NCBI GenBank assembly: GCA_026985835.1
Contig: JALSPS010000041.1
Coordinates: 1-13,485 of the forward strand
Length of the DNA: 13,485 bases
Direction: 5' to 3'
Source of the DNA: Candidatus Kaiserbacteria bacterium
Lineage (GTDB): Bacteria; Patescibacteriota; Minisyncoccia; Phycocordibacterales; UBA2100
The translations under genes were made by a program, and so were the position numbers. Below, in pieces: positions 1 through 7,432 of this stretch (within the stretch, counting starts at the first letter, position 1; the number at the start of each line of letters is the position of its first letter). The notes below the pieces were generated by a model. The model made no database searches. It was given only the letters and a program-made list of their open reading frames with translations, and had not been told where the DNA came from.

Positions 1-1
1 G

Positions 2-883
2 GTTTACCCTCTTGAATTTAGGGCAATTATTCATCCTGAGTTAATGTCTTCTGGTGAAATTAAAGATACGGTTTTAACAACACTAAAAAAAGAAGACATT
101 CAGGCCTTGGTAATAGATGTGAGCAACAAAGCCATTGATGATATTCTGCCATTTTTGTATGACTTATCTTTTGTTAAGAAGAAGGTTATATTTATAGATG
201 CGCGTAAACTGTATGAAGAAGTGTTTGAAAAGGTGCCGTTTAGTCTAATAGATGATAGGTGGATTTTGAGATATATGCACTTATTTAAATTGAAATGGTA
301 TTCACTATTTAAACTTTTATTTGATTATTTTACAGGAATAATTTTGGGCATATTATGTATTTTTCTTTGTCCGATTCTTATTGTTCTTATCAAATTACAA
401 GATTATAAAAAACCAGCGTTTTATGTAAGTCGCAGAGTTGGATATAAGGGAAAAGAAATTAAATTGTTTAAATTAAGAACAATGAACGGTTTGGATAGCG
501 GGAAAAGTGCTTTGAGTTCAAAATTGAAGCCAACCAAAATTGGTTCTTTTTTGCGAAAAACAAGACTTGATGAACTTCCTCAATTTATAAATCTCCTAAA
601 AGGAGAACTATCTTTTGTTGGTCCACGGCCGGAAATTCCGGAACTTGCAAAGGAGTATAAGGAGCAACTACGATATTATAATTTAAGACACAGTGTAAAG
701 CCCGGATTATCGGGCTGGGCTCAGATTAAACATTCTAAACATCCACATCATAAATTAGACATTGATCAAACAAAAGAAAAACTCGCGTATGATTTATATT
801 ATATACAAAAGAGGGGTTTTTGGTTTGATTTGTATATAACCATATTAACATTAAAAATTATTTTTACAGGAAAAGGCTCATAA
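2..883 (+). CDS. Polyprenyl-phosphate sugar-1-phosphate transferase, 3' part (5' end outside window)
   Basis: This enzyme would transfer a sugar-1-phosphate from a nucleotide sugar to a polyprenyl-phosphate lipid at the cytoplasmic membrane, the first step of capsule, exopolysaccharide or surface-glycan synthesis. Numbering from the ATG at 44, residues 1-75 resemble the end of the Rossmann-like domain of long (WbaP/WcaJ-type) transferases. Residues 92-117 form a hydrophobic segment with a proline, as in the re-entrant membrane helix of the family. The catalytic domain shows RRVGYKGKEIKLFKLRTM (129-146), TRLDELPQ (173-180, with the Asp-Glu dyad used by PglC), SFVGPRPE (190-197), VKPGLSGWAQI (218-228) and a C-terminal LTLKIIFTGKG block. 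The frame stays open from position 2, with 14 more codons before the ATG, so the gene almost certainly starts upstream and should carry further N-terminal membrane helices. It ends 19 bases before secD. Sugar specificity cannot be read from the sequence. Confidence 0.93.
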   Translation, partial: VYPLEFRAIIHPELMSSGEIKDTVLTTLKKEDIQALVIDVSNKAIDDILPFLYDLSFVKKKVIFIDARKLYEEVFEKVPFSLIDDRWILRYMHLFKLKWYSLFKLLFDYFTGIILGILCIFLCPILIVLIKLQDYKKPAFYVSRRVGYKGKEIKLFKLRTMNGLDSGKSALSSKLKPTKIGSFLRKTRLDELPQFINLLKGELSFVGPRPEIPELAKEYKEQLRYYNLRHSVKPGLSGWAQIKHSKHPHHKLDIDQTKEKLAYDLYYIQKRGFWFDLYITILTLKIIFTGKGS

Positions 884-902
884 ACTTGAGTTTAATGTTA
901 AA

Positions 903-2255
903 ATGAGTATACTAAGCGATATGTTAAAGATTAGAATTTCAGCGTTTTTAATTTTAGCAGTTTCTATATTGCTTGGATATTTTGTGTATTCTACTCACAT
1001 TGATAAGCAAAGTAAATTTCCATTTAAATTGGGATTAGATTTATCTGGTGGAACACATTTGGTATATAAGGCAGATGTCTCAAATATAAAGCCTGCGGAT
1101 GTTCCAGAGGCAATGTCAGCCCTGCGAGATACTCTCGAAAAGCGTATTAATCTCTTCGGTGTTGCAGAGCCTATTGTTCAAGTTGAACAGGGAGGGGCTT
1201 TGTCTGGGAAAATTGAACAAAGACTTATAATAGAATTGCCAGGTATTGAGGATACAAAAAAAGCTATAGAAATGATTGGTAAAACCCCCGTTCTCGAATT
1301 CAGGATGAAAAAAGATAAACCTAAAGTTGAGGCGACAGCATCTTCAACGATAACTCTCGATATAAATTCTATGTATGACTCAGCAAGTATAACGGGAGCT
1401 CATTTGAAAAGAGCATCAGTTGCATTCGGTGGTACAAGCGCCGGGCTTTCAAATGAGCCGGTTGTACAATTACAATTCAATGATAAAGGCAAGGAAATTT
1501 TTGCAAAAATGACAAAAGAAAATGTTGGTAAAATATTTGGCATTTTCCTTGATGGTAGATTGATTTCAGCTCCAGTTATCAGAGAGGCAATTCCAAATGG
1601 TAAGGCGATTATATCCGGTAATTTTAAGCCAACTGAAGCGCGAGAACTCGTTAGAAATTTGAATCTGGGCGCATTACCTGTTCCTATTGAGTTATTATCC
1701 AGTCAAACAATAGGCGCATCTCTAGGAAAAGATACTCTCGCAAAAGGAATAAAAGCAGGTGTTTATGGTTTTGCGATGGTGTTATTATTTTTACTTTTAT
1801 GGTATCGTTTACCTGGTTTGATTGCCGGTATCTCTCTTTCAATTTATGTAATTATAATGCTTGCTCTATTTAAATTCCTGGGTATTACAATAACAGCTGC
1901 CGGACTCGCAGGATTCATATTATCGATTGGTATGGCGGTTGATGCAAATGTATTGATTTTTGAGCGAATGAAAGAAGAGTTAAATGAAGGAAAGTGGACA
2001 CATAACGCAATTAAAGATGGTTTTGCAAGAGCGTGGCTTGCGATTCGTGATGGTAATCTTTCAAGTTTAATTACAGCTGTAATACTATTTTGGTTTGGAA
2101 CAAGTATGGTAGAAGGTTTTGCGCTTGTTTTTGGTTTGGGGGTTATTGTTTCTATGTTTACTGCGCTCACTGTAAGCAGGACACTTTTACTTGCGTTAGG
2201 TGATTATGAAAATAATAAAATTGTAAGATTTTTATATAAATCAGGAATAAAATAA
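903..2255 (+). CDS. secD: Protein translocase subunit SecD
   Basis: SecD works with SecF in the membrane. It uses the proton motive force to pull exported proteins through SecYEG after SecA has driven insertion. The 450 residues show a first membrane helix (about 11-30), the GLDLSGG signature just after it (44-50), an extracytoplasmic P1-type domain (about 50-270) and five further helices (about 284-301, 303-322, 330-352, 386-402, 405-430). The hallmark AGFILSIGMAVDANVLIFER lies at 336-355 and carries the conserved Asp-Ala-Asn of the proton path. The length is shorter than E. coli SecD (about 615) and normal for lineages with a reduced P1 domain. The ATG at 903 places the first helix correctly; no convincing Shine-Dalgarno sequence precedes it. 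secF begins five bases after the stop, so the two are surely co-transcribed. Confidence 0.97.
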   Translation: MSILSDMLKIRISAFLILAVSILLGYFVYSTHIDKQSKFPFKLGLDLSGGTHLVYKADVSNIKPADVPEAMSALRDTLEKRINLFGVAEPIVQVEQGGALSGKIEQRLIIELPGIEDTKKAIEMIGKTPVLEFRMKKDKPKVEATASSTITLDINSMYDSASITGAHLKRASVAFGGTSAGLSNEPVVQLQFNDKGKEIFAKMTKENVGKIFGIFLDGRLISAPVIREAIPNGKAIISGNFKPTEARELVRNLNLGALPVPIELLSSQTIGASLGKDTLAKGIKAGVYGFAMVLLFLLLWYRLPGLIAGISLSIYVIIMLALFKFLGITITAAGLAGFILSIGMAVDANVLIFERMKEELNEGKWTHNAIKDGFARAWLAIRDGNLSSLITAVILFWFGTSMVEGFALVFGLGVIVSMFTALTVSRTLLLALGDYENNKIVRFLYKSGIK

Positions 2256-2260
2256 TACAT

Positions 2261-3148
2261 ATGTTTATTGTAAAGTACAGAAAAATATTTTATGCATTTA
2301 CCACTCTTGTAATGCTTTTTTCTGTTGGAGCGATATTTGTTTATGGTGTTAAATTCAGTATAGATTTTACAGGTGGAACTCTCTCAGAATTTTCTTATCA
2401 AAAAAGACCCGCAAAAGAACAGTTAATTAAAGAATTGGATAAGTTACAGTTGGGAAATTATTCACTGCGTGAAGCCGGTCAAAACTCATTTATTTTAAGA
2501 ACTCAGGTTCTTAAATTGGAGAAACAAAAAGCTCTGACAAATAAATTACAATCTACCGGAGCAAAAATTGATAGATATACGGATATTGGTCCGACAATTG
2601 GGAAAGAATTACGCGCAAAAGCGTGGATTGCTATTGTTCTTGTTGTTATAGCCATAATTTTATTCATTGCTTTTGTTTTCAGGCATGTATCAAAGCCCGT
2701 TTCAAGTTGGAAGTATGGGTTGATTGCAATTTTAGCGCTAATTCATGATATTACTATTCCTTTTGGTGTTTTTGCGATATTGGGACACACACAAGGCGCA
2801 GAAATTGATATTTTATTCGTTATGGCACTTTTGGCAATACTAGGCTATTCGGTGAATGATACAATTGTTATATTTGATAGGGTTAGAGAAAGACTAAAAG
2901 AAAACAGAGAAGGTAATAGAAAAGAATCTTTTGAAGAAACTGTTGGTAACGCTCTTGCTCAGACAATGACTCGTTCAATCAATACATCGCTTACAACAAT
3001 TATTACACTTCTTGCGCTTTATTTTGTTGGTGCTCAAGTAACTCAGCATTTTGCGCTTGTTTTGCTTGCAGGTATTATAGCAGGTACATATTCATCAATT
3101 GCTCTTGCCGCGCCATTGCTTGTCTCAATAAAGCGTTTTCGTAAGTAA
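2261..3148 (+). CDS. secF: Protein translocase subunit SecF
   Basis: SecF is the partner of SecD in the proton-driven accessory complex of the Sec translocon. The 295-residue protein has a first helix at about 10-30, the FSIDFTGGT signature at 32-40, a small extracytoplasmic domain to about residue 108 and five more membrane segments. LAILGYSVNDTIVIFDRVRE (191-210) is the SecF family motif matching VDANVLIFER of SecD, and MTRSINTSLTTIITLLALY (236-254) is the conserved late helix. The start lies five bases after secD; the only purine-rich patch upstream (AGGA at 2243) is about 14 bases away, so translational coupling to secD is likely. No clear terminator follows. The next gene has its own promoter about 50 bases downstream. 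Confidence 0.97.
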   Translation: MFIVKYRKIFYAFTTLVMLFSVGAIFVYGVKFSIDFTGGTLSEFSYQKRPAKEQLIKELDKLQLGNYSLREAGQNSFILRTQVLKLEKQKALTNKLQSTGAKIDRYTDIGPTIGKELRAKAWIAIVLVVIAIILFIAFVFRHVSKPVSSWKYGLIAILALIHDITIPFGVFAILGHTQGAEIDILFVMALLAILGYSVNDTIVIFDRVRERLKENREGNRKESFEETVGNALAQTMTRSINTSLTTIITLLALYFVGAQVTQHFALVLLAGIIAGTYSSIALAAPLLVSIKRFRK

Positions 3149-3196
3149 ATACAAAGAGGTTCTTGTGGAAACTAAACTATACACATTTTTGAATTG

Positions 3197-3205
3197 TGTT
3201 AGAAT
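3197..3205 (+). promoter_or_regulatory. Extended -10 promoter for the 3212 gene (leaderless)
   Basis: TGTTAGAAT is an extended -10 element (TGn followed by TAGAAT at 3200-3205). Only six bases separate it from the ATG at 3212, so transcription should start at or within a base of the start codon, giving a leaderless mRNA. No good -35 hexamer is visible at 16-18 bases upstream. Confidence 0.55.
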
Positions 3206-3211
3206 ACTTAT

Positions 3212-4639
3212 ATGGAAAAGGTAACGAAAATTTTGTTTTTCTTGTCTGTTTTTTTCTTGATGGCCTCGTTTTTTGTTGTCGCATCTGATTTTAACTCTAC
3301 TGTAAGTATTTCAAAAATGACGAATATGTTAGCTTCTGCGGTAAATTTTGATGTTGTTTCAAAAAATGATATGTCAAAGCAAAAAAAACCGGATAAGTCA
3401 ATAAAAATTGTTATACCAAAATTGCCTGACAATTTAACGGGGTCAACAACTACTGCGACAACCACTGAACAAAAGATTAACATATCAAATTGGAACCTCC
3501 TTTATAGAAAGAACTTATATGATAGCGCCGGAGCATATACACTAAAATATCCTGATAATTGGGAATCATTAGAGGTAGAAGGAAAAGTTGCGCTAACTTA
3601 TGATTATAACAATAATGTTTATTCTCTACTTTTAGATGAGATGGATGAATCTGTAAACATTAATGAAAAAGAATTTGATAAAACGCTGGCGACCACAACT
3701 CAATATGGTGATTATGAATTTATAAAAAAATCATATATAAAAAATGGAACAACAACTCAAATCGTATATATTCCAACATTTGCTCCCACACCTTTTGCAA
3801 AGGCTGTTGCTACCTTGCCAGCTGAAGCAAGCGCGCAATTTGAAGATATTTTTGCAAGGATATTTGAAACACTCCTTGTTGAACCTATTAAAAGACCATT
3901 TAAGATTGATTATATAAAAGTGCATACACCAGTGGTTTCATTAAAATCAAAAACAAGCATACCTACTAAACTTGTATACTCTTGGAGATTATCTCATTTT
4001 CAAAAAACTGCCAGAAATAATTTTATTATTTATTCTCAAATAGAGGATGATTATGGAAAGGTTCTATATAGATTACCAAATATAACATCTATAAATAAAA
4101 CAAAAGCGCAAATTGAGCTTCCTCCAGTTTGTGAAAATGATCAGGTAATTGAAAATTGTATCCATAAAAAAGATGTGAATCAAAATAAGCAATATCGTAT
4201 ATCAATGGTGGGTTATGCATGTCAAGATGGTATTGATGTCGCCTTATGCCCAGAGGATATGAGAGTATATGCAACTCCGATTTATTCTGATAATTTTTTG
4301 ATTCAGACTCCAAAAATATTTTCTGATTTTAAAGTAAGTTTGAATAAAACGGAATTAAAAGGGCAATATACAATAACGGCTTCCTTTAAAGTGTATTCTA
4401 ATTCTCCAACTGATAAATATGTCTTACTTTTGGATGATGGTACATATGTTTCGCTGAGATATTCAGATGGCTTATATAAAACTAAATTTGTAAAAAAGTT
4501 TACAAAAGGTTCACATAAGCTCTTGATTTTAAAAACAAATACCAGTGTGATTGATAATAATTTTTATGGCGCTGAAACAATTGATGAACTTTCTTCGTAT
4601 GGAAATATGATTTATTCCAAAGATTTTGATATAAAATAA
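3212..4639 (+). CDS. Exported or membrane-anchored protein of unknown function with four cysteines
   Basis: I do not recognise this 475-residue protein. It begins with a hydrophobic segment (about 6-24) ending in VVAS, which fits a Sec signal peptide or an uncleaved N-terminal anchor; the rest is hydrophilic and presumably outside the membrane. A Thr-rich linker (78-86) leads to a region starting GAYTLKYPDNW (107-117), reminiscent of the YP-x-x-W opening of PsbP-like folds; that resemblance is weak. The middle (about 240-365) reads as beta-strands and holds exactly four cysteines: C307 and C316, then C337 and C346, each pair nine apart, suggesting two disulfides. The C-terminal part (about 370-475) looks like another beta-sandwich. 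Its promoter overlaps the start, so it is expressed independently of secDF. A surface or periplasm-like role is inferred only from the export signal and the Sec neighbours. Confidence 0.85.
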   Translation: MEKVTKILFFLSVFFLMASFFVVASDFNSTVSISKMTNMLASAVNFDVVSKNDMSKQKKPDKSIKIVIPKLPDNLTGSTTTATTTEQKINISNWNLLYRKNLYDSAGAYTLKYPDNWESLEVEGKVALTYDYNNNVYSLLLDEMDESVNINEKEFDKTLATTTQYGDYEFIKKSYIKNGTTTQIVYIPTFAPTPFAKAVATLPAEASAQFEDIFARIFETLLVEPIKRPFKIDYIKVHTPVVSLKSKTSIPTKLVYSWRLSHFQKTARNNFIIYSQIEDDYGKVLYRLPNITSINKTKAQIELPPVCENDQVIENCIHKKDVNQNKQYRISMVGYACQDGIDVALCPEDMRVYATPIYSDNFLIQTPKIFSDFKVSLNKTELKGQYTITASFKVYSNSPTDKYVLLLDDGTYVSLRYSDGLYKTKFVKKFTKGSHKLLILKTNTSVIDNNFYGAETIDELSSYGNMIYSKDFDIK

Positions 4640-4652
4640 ATAAGACTGCCAC

Positions 4653-4681
4653 TTGATTTTTGTTATAGTTTATGCTATATT
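4653..4681 (+). promoter_or_regulatory. Strong promoter for a short RNA
   Basis: TTGATT (4653-4658), a 17-base spacer and TATATT (4676-4681) preceded by TGC give a -35, ideal spacing and an extended -10. This is the best promoter in the window. Predicted start is about 4688. No gene follows within reach; the transcript would run straight into the terminator at 4721-4754. Confidence 0.7.
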
Positions 4682-4687
4682 TCGATG

Positions 4688-4754
4688 TGTGAGGGCTGGA
4701 AAGCTCCAAGAAAACCGGACAAAAATCCCGCCATCGGTGGGGTTTTTGTTTTTT
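4688..4754 (+). ncRNA. Candidate small RNA of about 65 nt, unknown family
   Basis: A strong promoter and an intrinsic terminator bracket about 65 bases with no room for a protein. The 5' part is purine-rich and GC-rich compared with its surroundings: GAGGGCTGGAAAGCTCC can form a small hairpin, followed by an AAGAAAACCGGAC linker. The 3' part is the terminator hairpin. I do not recognise a riboswitch, SRP, tmRNA or 6S signature. A 37-codon reading frame (4685-4798) overlaps, but its ATG lies only three bases after the -10, so it would probably precede the transcription start. Alternatively, the segment could be just the terminator of the upstream gene with a fortuitous promoter. Confidence 0.5.
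4721..4754 (+). terminator. Intrinsic terminator
   Basis: AAAAATCCCGCC (4721-4732) pairs over its whole length with GGTGGGGTTTTT (4736-4747) around a three-base ATC loop, with two G-U pairs. A T tract to 4754 (interrupted by one G) follows. It would end both the short RNA from 4688 and any read-through from the 3212-4639 gene. Confidence 0.88.
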
Positions 4755-4758
4755 GGTA

Positions 4759-4786
4759 TTGCCTTTTTTTAAAAAATTGGTATTCT
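4759..4786 (+). promoter_or_regulatory. Promoter for the structured RNA
   Basis: TTGCCT (4759-4764), a 16-base spacer and TATTCT (4781-4786) preceded by TGG form a plausible -35 plus extended -10. The predicted start, about 4793-4795, is two or three bases before the foot of the long stem beginning at 4797. That agreement supports both features. Confidence 0.55.
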
Positions 4787-4793
4787 AATATAA

Positions 4794-4885
4794 GTTAATC
4801 GCATTTCTTGTGCAGGGCGGCGGCACTCACATAGGTTTTCGTTTTGGAGCTAGCACCCGCCTTGCACAAGGAATGCGATTTATTA
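4794..4885 (+). ncRNA. Candidate structured RNA with a 24-pair stem, unknown family
   Basis: Bases 4797-4820 pair with 4857-4880 without a bulge: 22 Watson-Crick pairs and two G-U pairs (T4806 with G4871, G4815 with T4862). On the opposite strand those two would be A-C mismatches, so the sequence is best explained as an RNA made from the + strand. The 36-base apical region (4821-4856) is GC-rich at its edges and holds GGTTTTCGTTTTGGAGC. It could form only weak inner pairs such as CTC with GAG. A T-rich run (TTTATTATT, 4879-4887) follows the stem and may end the transcript. The size recalls bacterial SRP RNA, but the conserved GGAA-loop core of SRP helix 8 is absent. It lies directly upstream of secA, which has a separate promoter. 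Confidence 0.62.
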
Positions 4886-4943
4886 TTGAAATAGCTTTTA
4901 GATTATTAGTTTAAAAATACTATTATTTGAGCGACTTTTAGGG

Positions 4944-4949
4944 TATAAT
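4944..4949 (+). promoter_or_regulatory. -10 element of secA (leaderless)
   Basis: A perfect TATAAT ends eight bases before the secA ATG at 4958. Transcription would then start at about 4956, leaving a leader of at most two bases. The -35 region (TATTAT, 4921-4926) is poor. No Shine-Dalgarno sequence could lie in such an mRNA. Confidence 0.6.
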
Positions 4950-4957
4950 GTCTGGAT

Positions 4958-7420
4958 ATGCAATTATTAAAAAGGATATTTGGTGATGAAAATGCAAAGG
5001 CTTTTAAACGGGCTCTCCCAGTTGTTGATAAAGTTAATGCGTTTGAGCCTGAAATTAAGGCGTTGTCAGATGAGGTATTAAAAAATAAAACAAAAGAATT
5101 TAAAGGAAGACTTGCTGAAGGAAAGGAGAGTTTGGACGATATTATGCCTGAGGCATTTGCTGTTGTAAGAGAAGCTGCAAGACGAACTTTAAATCAAAGA
5201 CATTACGATGTACAGCTCATTGGAGGAGCTGTTTTACATAATGGCGATATAGCAGAGATGAGAACAGGAGAGGGAAAAACATTGGTTGCAACATTGCCGG
5301 CATATCTAAATGCTTTGGAAGAGAAGGGTGTGCATGTGATAACTGTTAATGATTATTTATCCAAACGTGATGCCGCATGGATGGGGCAGATCTACTCATT
5401 CCTTGGATTGACTGTTGGAGTAATCAATCATGAATCGTCATTTTTATATAAACCAGTAGAACAAGGAAGTGATATTGATAAGGAAAGAGATGAGGAGGGC
5501 TCATATAAAATTGAAGACAAATTGCTTGTGCCGGCAAGCAGACAAGATGCATATAAAGCAGACATTACATACGGAACCAACAGTGAGTTTGGTTTTGACT
5601 ATCTTCGTGATAATCTCTCGTATAATCCTAAAGATTTGCGTCAGAGAGGGCATAATTTTGTGATAGTTGATGAGGTTGATTCTATTTTAATAGATGAGGC
5701 TCGTACTCCGCTTATAATCTCATCTGCCACCAACGAAGCTGAAGAATTATACAAGCGATTTGCGGAGATTGTGCGATATTTTAAAAAAGATGAGGATTAT
5801 ACGGTTGATGAAAAACAACGAGCAATTCAAATTACCAATGCCGGTATTACAAAGGCTGAAAAGGCCCTTGGTGTAGATAATATATATACAGATAAAGGAA
5901 TAAAATTTGTTCACCACCTAGAAACTGCTGTAAGAGCAAAGGCTTTATTTGAAAAAAATAAACACTATTTAATAAAAGATAACGAAGTTGTGATAGTTGA
6001 TGAGTTTACCGGCAGGATGCAGCCTGGAAGACGCTGGAGTGAAGGTTTGCATCAAGCCATAGAAGCAAAAGAGGGTGTTGCAATACAAAAAGAATCAAAA
6101 ACATTTGCTTCTGTTACCTATCAAAATTACTTTAGATTGTATAAAAAACTCTCAGGTATGACAGGTACCGCAATTACTTCTTCTGAGGAGTTTTATAAAG
6201 TATATGGATTAAATACAGTTGAAATTCCAACAAATAAACCAATAAAAAGGATTGACCATAGTGATTTAATTTTTCAAACAGAAAAAGGTAAATTTACAGC
6301 TATAGCCCGTAAGGTAAAGGAATTAAACGATAAAGGACAGCCGGTTCTTATAGGAACCGCATCTGTTGAAAAGAACGAACTCTTATCAGCATATTTAACA
6401 AGAGAAGGAATAAAGCATGATGTATTAAATGCTAAAAATCACGAGAAAGAGGGAGAAATAATTGCTGAGGCGGGGAAAAGAGGAGCTGTAACTGTTGCAA
6501 CAAATATGGCAGGAAGGGGAGTTGATATAAAACTAGGTGGCCCCCAGGCAACAAATGAAGAGTATGAGGAGGTGAAAAGATTGGGTGGACTTTTTGTCCT
6601 TGGAACAGAGAGGCACGAAGCGCGTAGAATTGATAATCAATTAAGAGGGCGTGCTGGACGTCAGGGAGACCCTGGAGAAACTCAATTTTTTGTTTCGGTT
6701 GAGGACGATTTAATGCGTATATTTGCTGGGGATACAATTAAGAAGCTTATGGGTAAATTTGGTGTTGCGGAAGATGAGCCAATCAAAAGTAAAATGATTA
6801 CAAATGCCTTGGAGAGCGCACAAACAAAAATTGAAGGAATGCATTTTGATGCCAGAAAACAAGTATTGGCTTATGATGATGTTTTAAATAAACAAAGAGC
6901 AACAATCTATAAACAAAGAATGTTGTTTTTATCCGGAACGGATAATGAGGTCTTGAAAGAGGTAAAACAAATGTTCAATGATGATAATAAGTTACTTTCC
7001 GTTATAGATAGTAAGATTGATGAAATTGGAGAAAATGAGTTTGTCTCTCTTTTAAGACATTCTTTATTACAAACAATAGATATGCTTTGGGTTGATCATC
7101 TTGAATATATGGACTATCTTCGCGCATCTGTAAGTTTAAGAGCATATGGACAAAGAGATCCACTGATTGAGTATAAAAAGGAGGCTCTGAATACATTTAA
7201 GGTATTGCAAGAACAACTCAAGTTAAATATTGCAAAATTAATACCGCAATTTAAAAAGATTGAACAATCTCAGGTTAATAATGTTGAAATAAAACCGGAA
7301 GCTGAAAAAATATCAAAACAAGGTTTATCTTCACAACATATCTCTAAAAAGGAACCGGGTCGCAATGATCCGTGCCCATGCGGTAGCGGAAAAAAATATA
7401 AGAAATGTTGCATGGCATAA
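4958..7420 (+). CDS. secA: Preprotein translocase ATPase SecA
   Basis: SecA is the cytoplasmic motor that binds preproteins and drives them through SecYEG by ATP hydrolysis. The 820 residues carry Walker A MRTGEGKT (101-108), Walker B VDEVD (237-241) followed by SILIDEARTPLIIS, the second nucleotide-binding fold with TVATNMAGRGVDIKLGG and the arginine-finger region GRAGRQGDPGETQFF, and the helical scaffold and wing toward the C-terminus. The last residues are a SEC-C zinc site, CPCGSGKKYKKCC, with C806, C808, C817 and C818. Between strands of the first fold, residues about 160-196 form a charged insertion of some 25 residues absent from E. coli SecA but seen in several other bacterial lineages. 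The overall length is below the E. coli 901. The start at 4958 begins MQLLKRIFGD, as expected for the family. secDF lies 1.8 kb upstream. Confidence 0.98.
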   Translation: MQLLKRIFGDENAKAFKRALPVVDKVNAFEPEIKALSDEVLKNKTKEFKGRLAEGKESLDDIMPEAFAVVREAARRTLNQRHYDVQLIGGAVLHNGDIAEMRTGEGKTLVATLPAYLNALEEKGVHVITVNDYLSKRDAAWMGQIYSFLGLTVGVINHESSFLYKPVEQGSDIDKERDEEGSYKIEDKLLVPASRQDAYKADITYGTNSEFGFDYLRDNLSYNPKDLRQRGHNFVIVDEVDSILIDEARTPLIISSATNEAEELYKRFAEIVRYFKKDEDYTVDEKQRAIQITNAGITKAEKALGVDNIYTDKGIKFVHHLETAVRAKALFEKNKHYLIKDNEVVIVDEFTGRMQPGRRWSEGLHQAIEAKEGVAIQKESKTFASVTYQNYFRLYKKLSGMTGTAITSSEEFYKVYGLNTVEIPTNKPIKRIDHSDLIFQTEKGKFTAIARKVKELNDKGQPVLIGTASVEKNELLSAYLTREGIKHDVLNAKNHEKEGEIIAEAGKRGAVTVATNMAGRGVDIKLGGPQATNEEYEEVKRLGGLFVLGTERHEARRIDNQLRGRAGRQGDPGETQFFVSVEDDLMRIFAGDTIKKLMGKFGVAEDEPIKSKMITNALESAQTKIEGMHFDARKQVLAYDDVLNKQRATIYKQRMLFLSGTDNEVLKEVKQMFNDDNKLLSVIDSKIDEIGENEFVSLLRHSLLQTIDMLWVDHLEYMDYLRASVSLRAYGQRDPLIEYKKEALNTFKVLQEQLKLNIAKLIPQFKKIEQSQVNNVEIKPEAEKISKQGLSSQHISKKEPGRNDPCPCGSGKKYKKCCMA

Positions 7421-7432
7421 TTTCATTATGCC
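7414..7432 (+). repeat. Hairpin overlapping the secA stop codon
   Basis: GGCATAAT (7414-7421) and ATTATGCC (7425-7432) are perfect 8-bp arms around TTC. The TAA stop (7418-7420) lies inside the left arm. No T tract follows (TCCCTCAC), so this is not a standard terminator; it may stabilise the mRNA 3' end. Confidence 0.5.

Noticed and set aside
4685..4798. A 37-codon frame starting MCEGWKAPRKPDKNP.
   Set aside because: Its ATG is only three bases after the -10 element, so it would lie before the predicted transcript start, and most of it translates the terminator and next promoter.
4841..4858. GTTTTGGAGCTAGCACC resembles a Cas9-type CRISPR repeat or tracrRNA anti-repeat (GTTTTAGAGCTA).
   Set aside because: It occurs once, there are no spacers or cas genes, and it lies in the cap of a long RNA stem that explains the region better.
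4797..4880. Small SRP RNA (4.5S-like) as the identity of the structured RNA.
   Set aside because: The size and long stem fit, but the conserved helix-8 core with a GGAA-type loop and AGCAG internal loop is missing on both strands.
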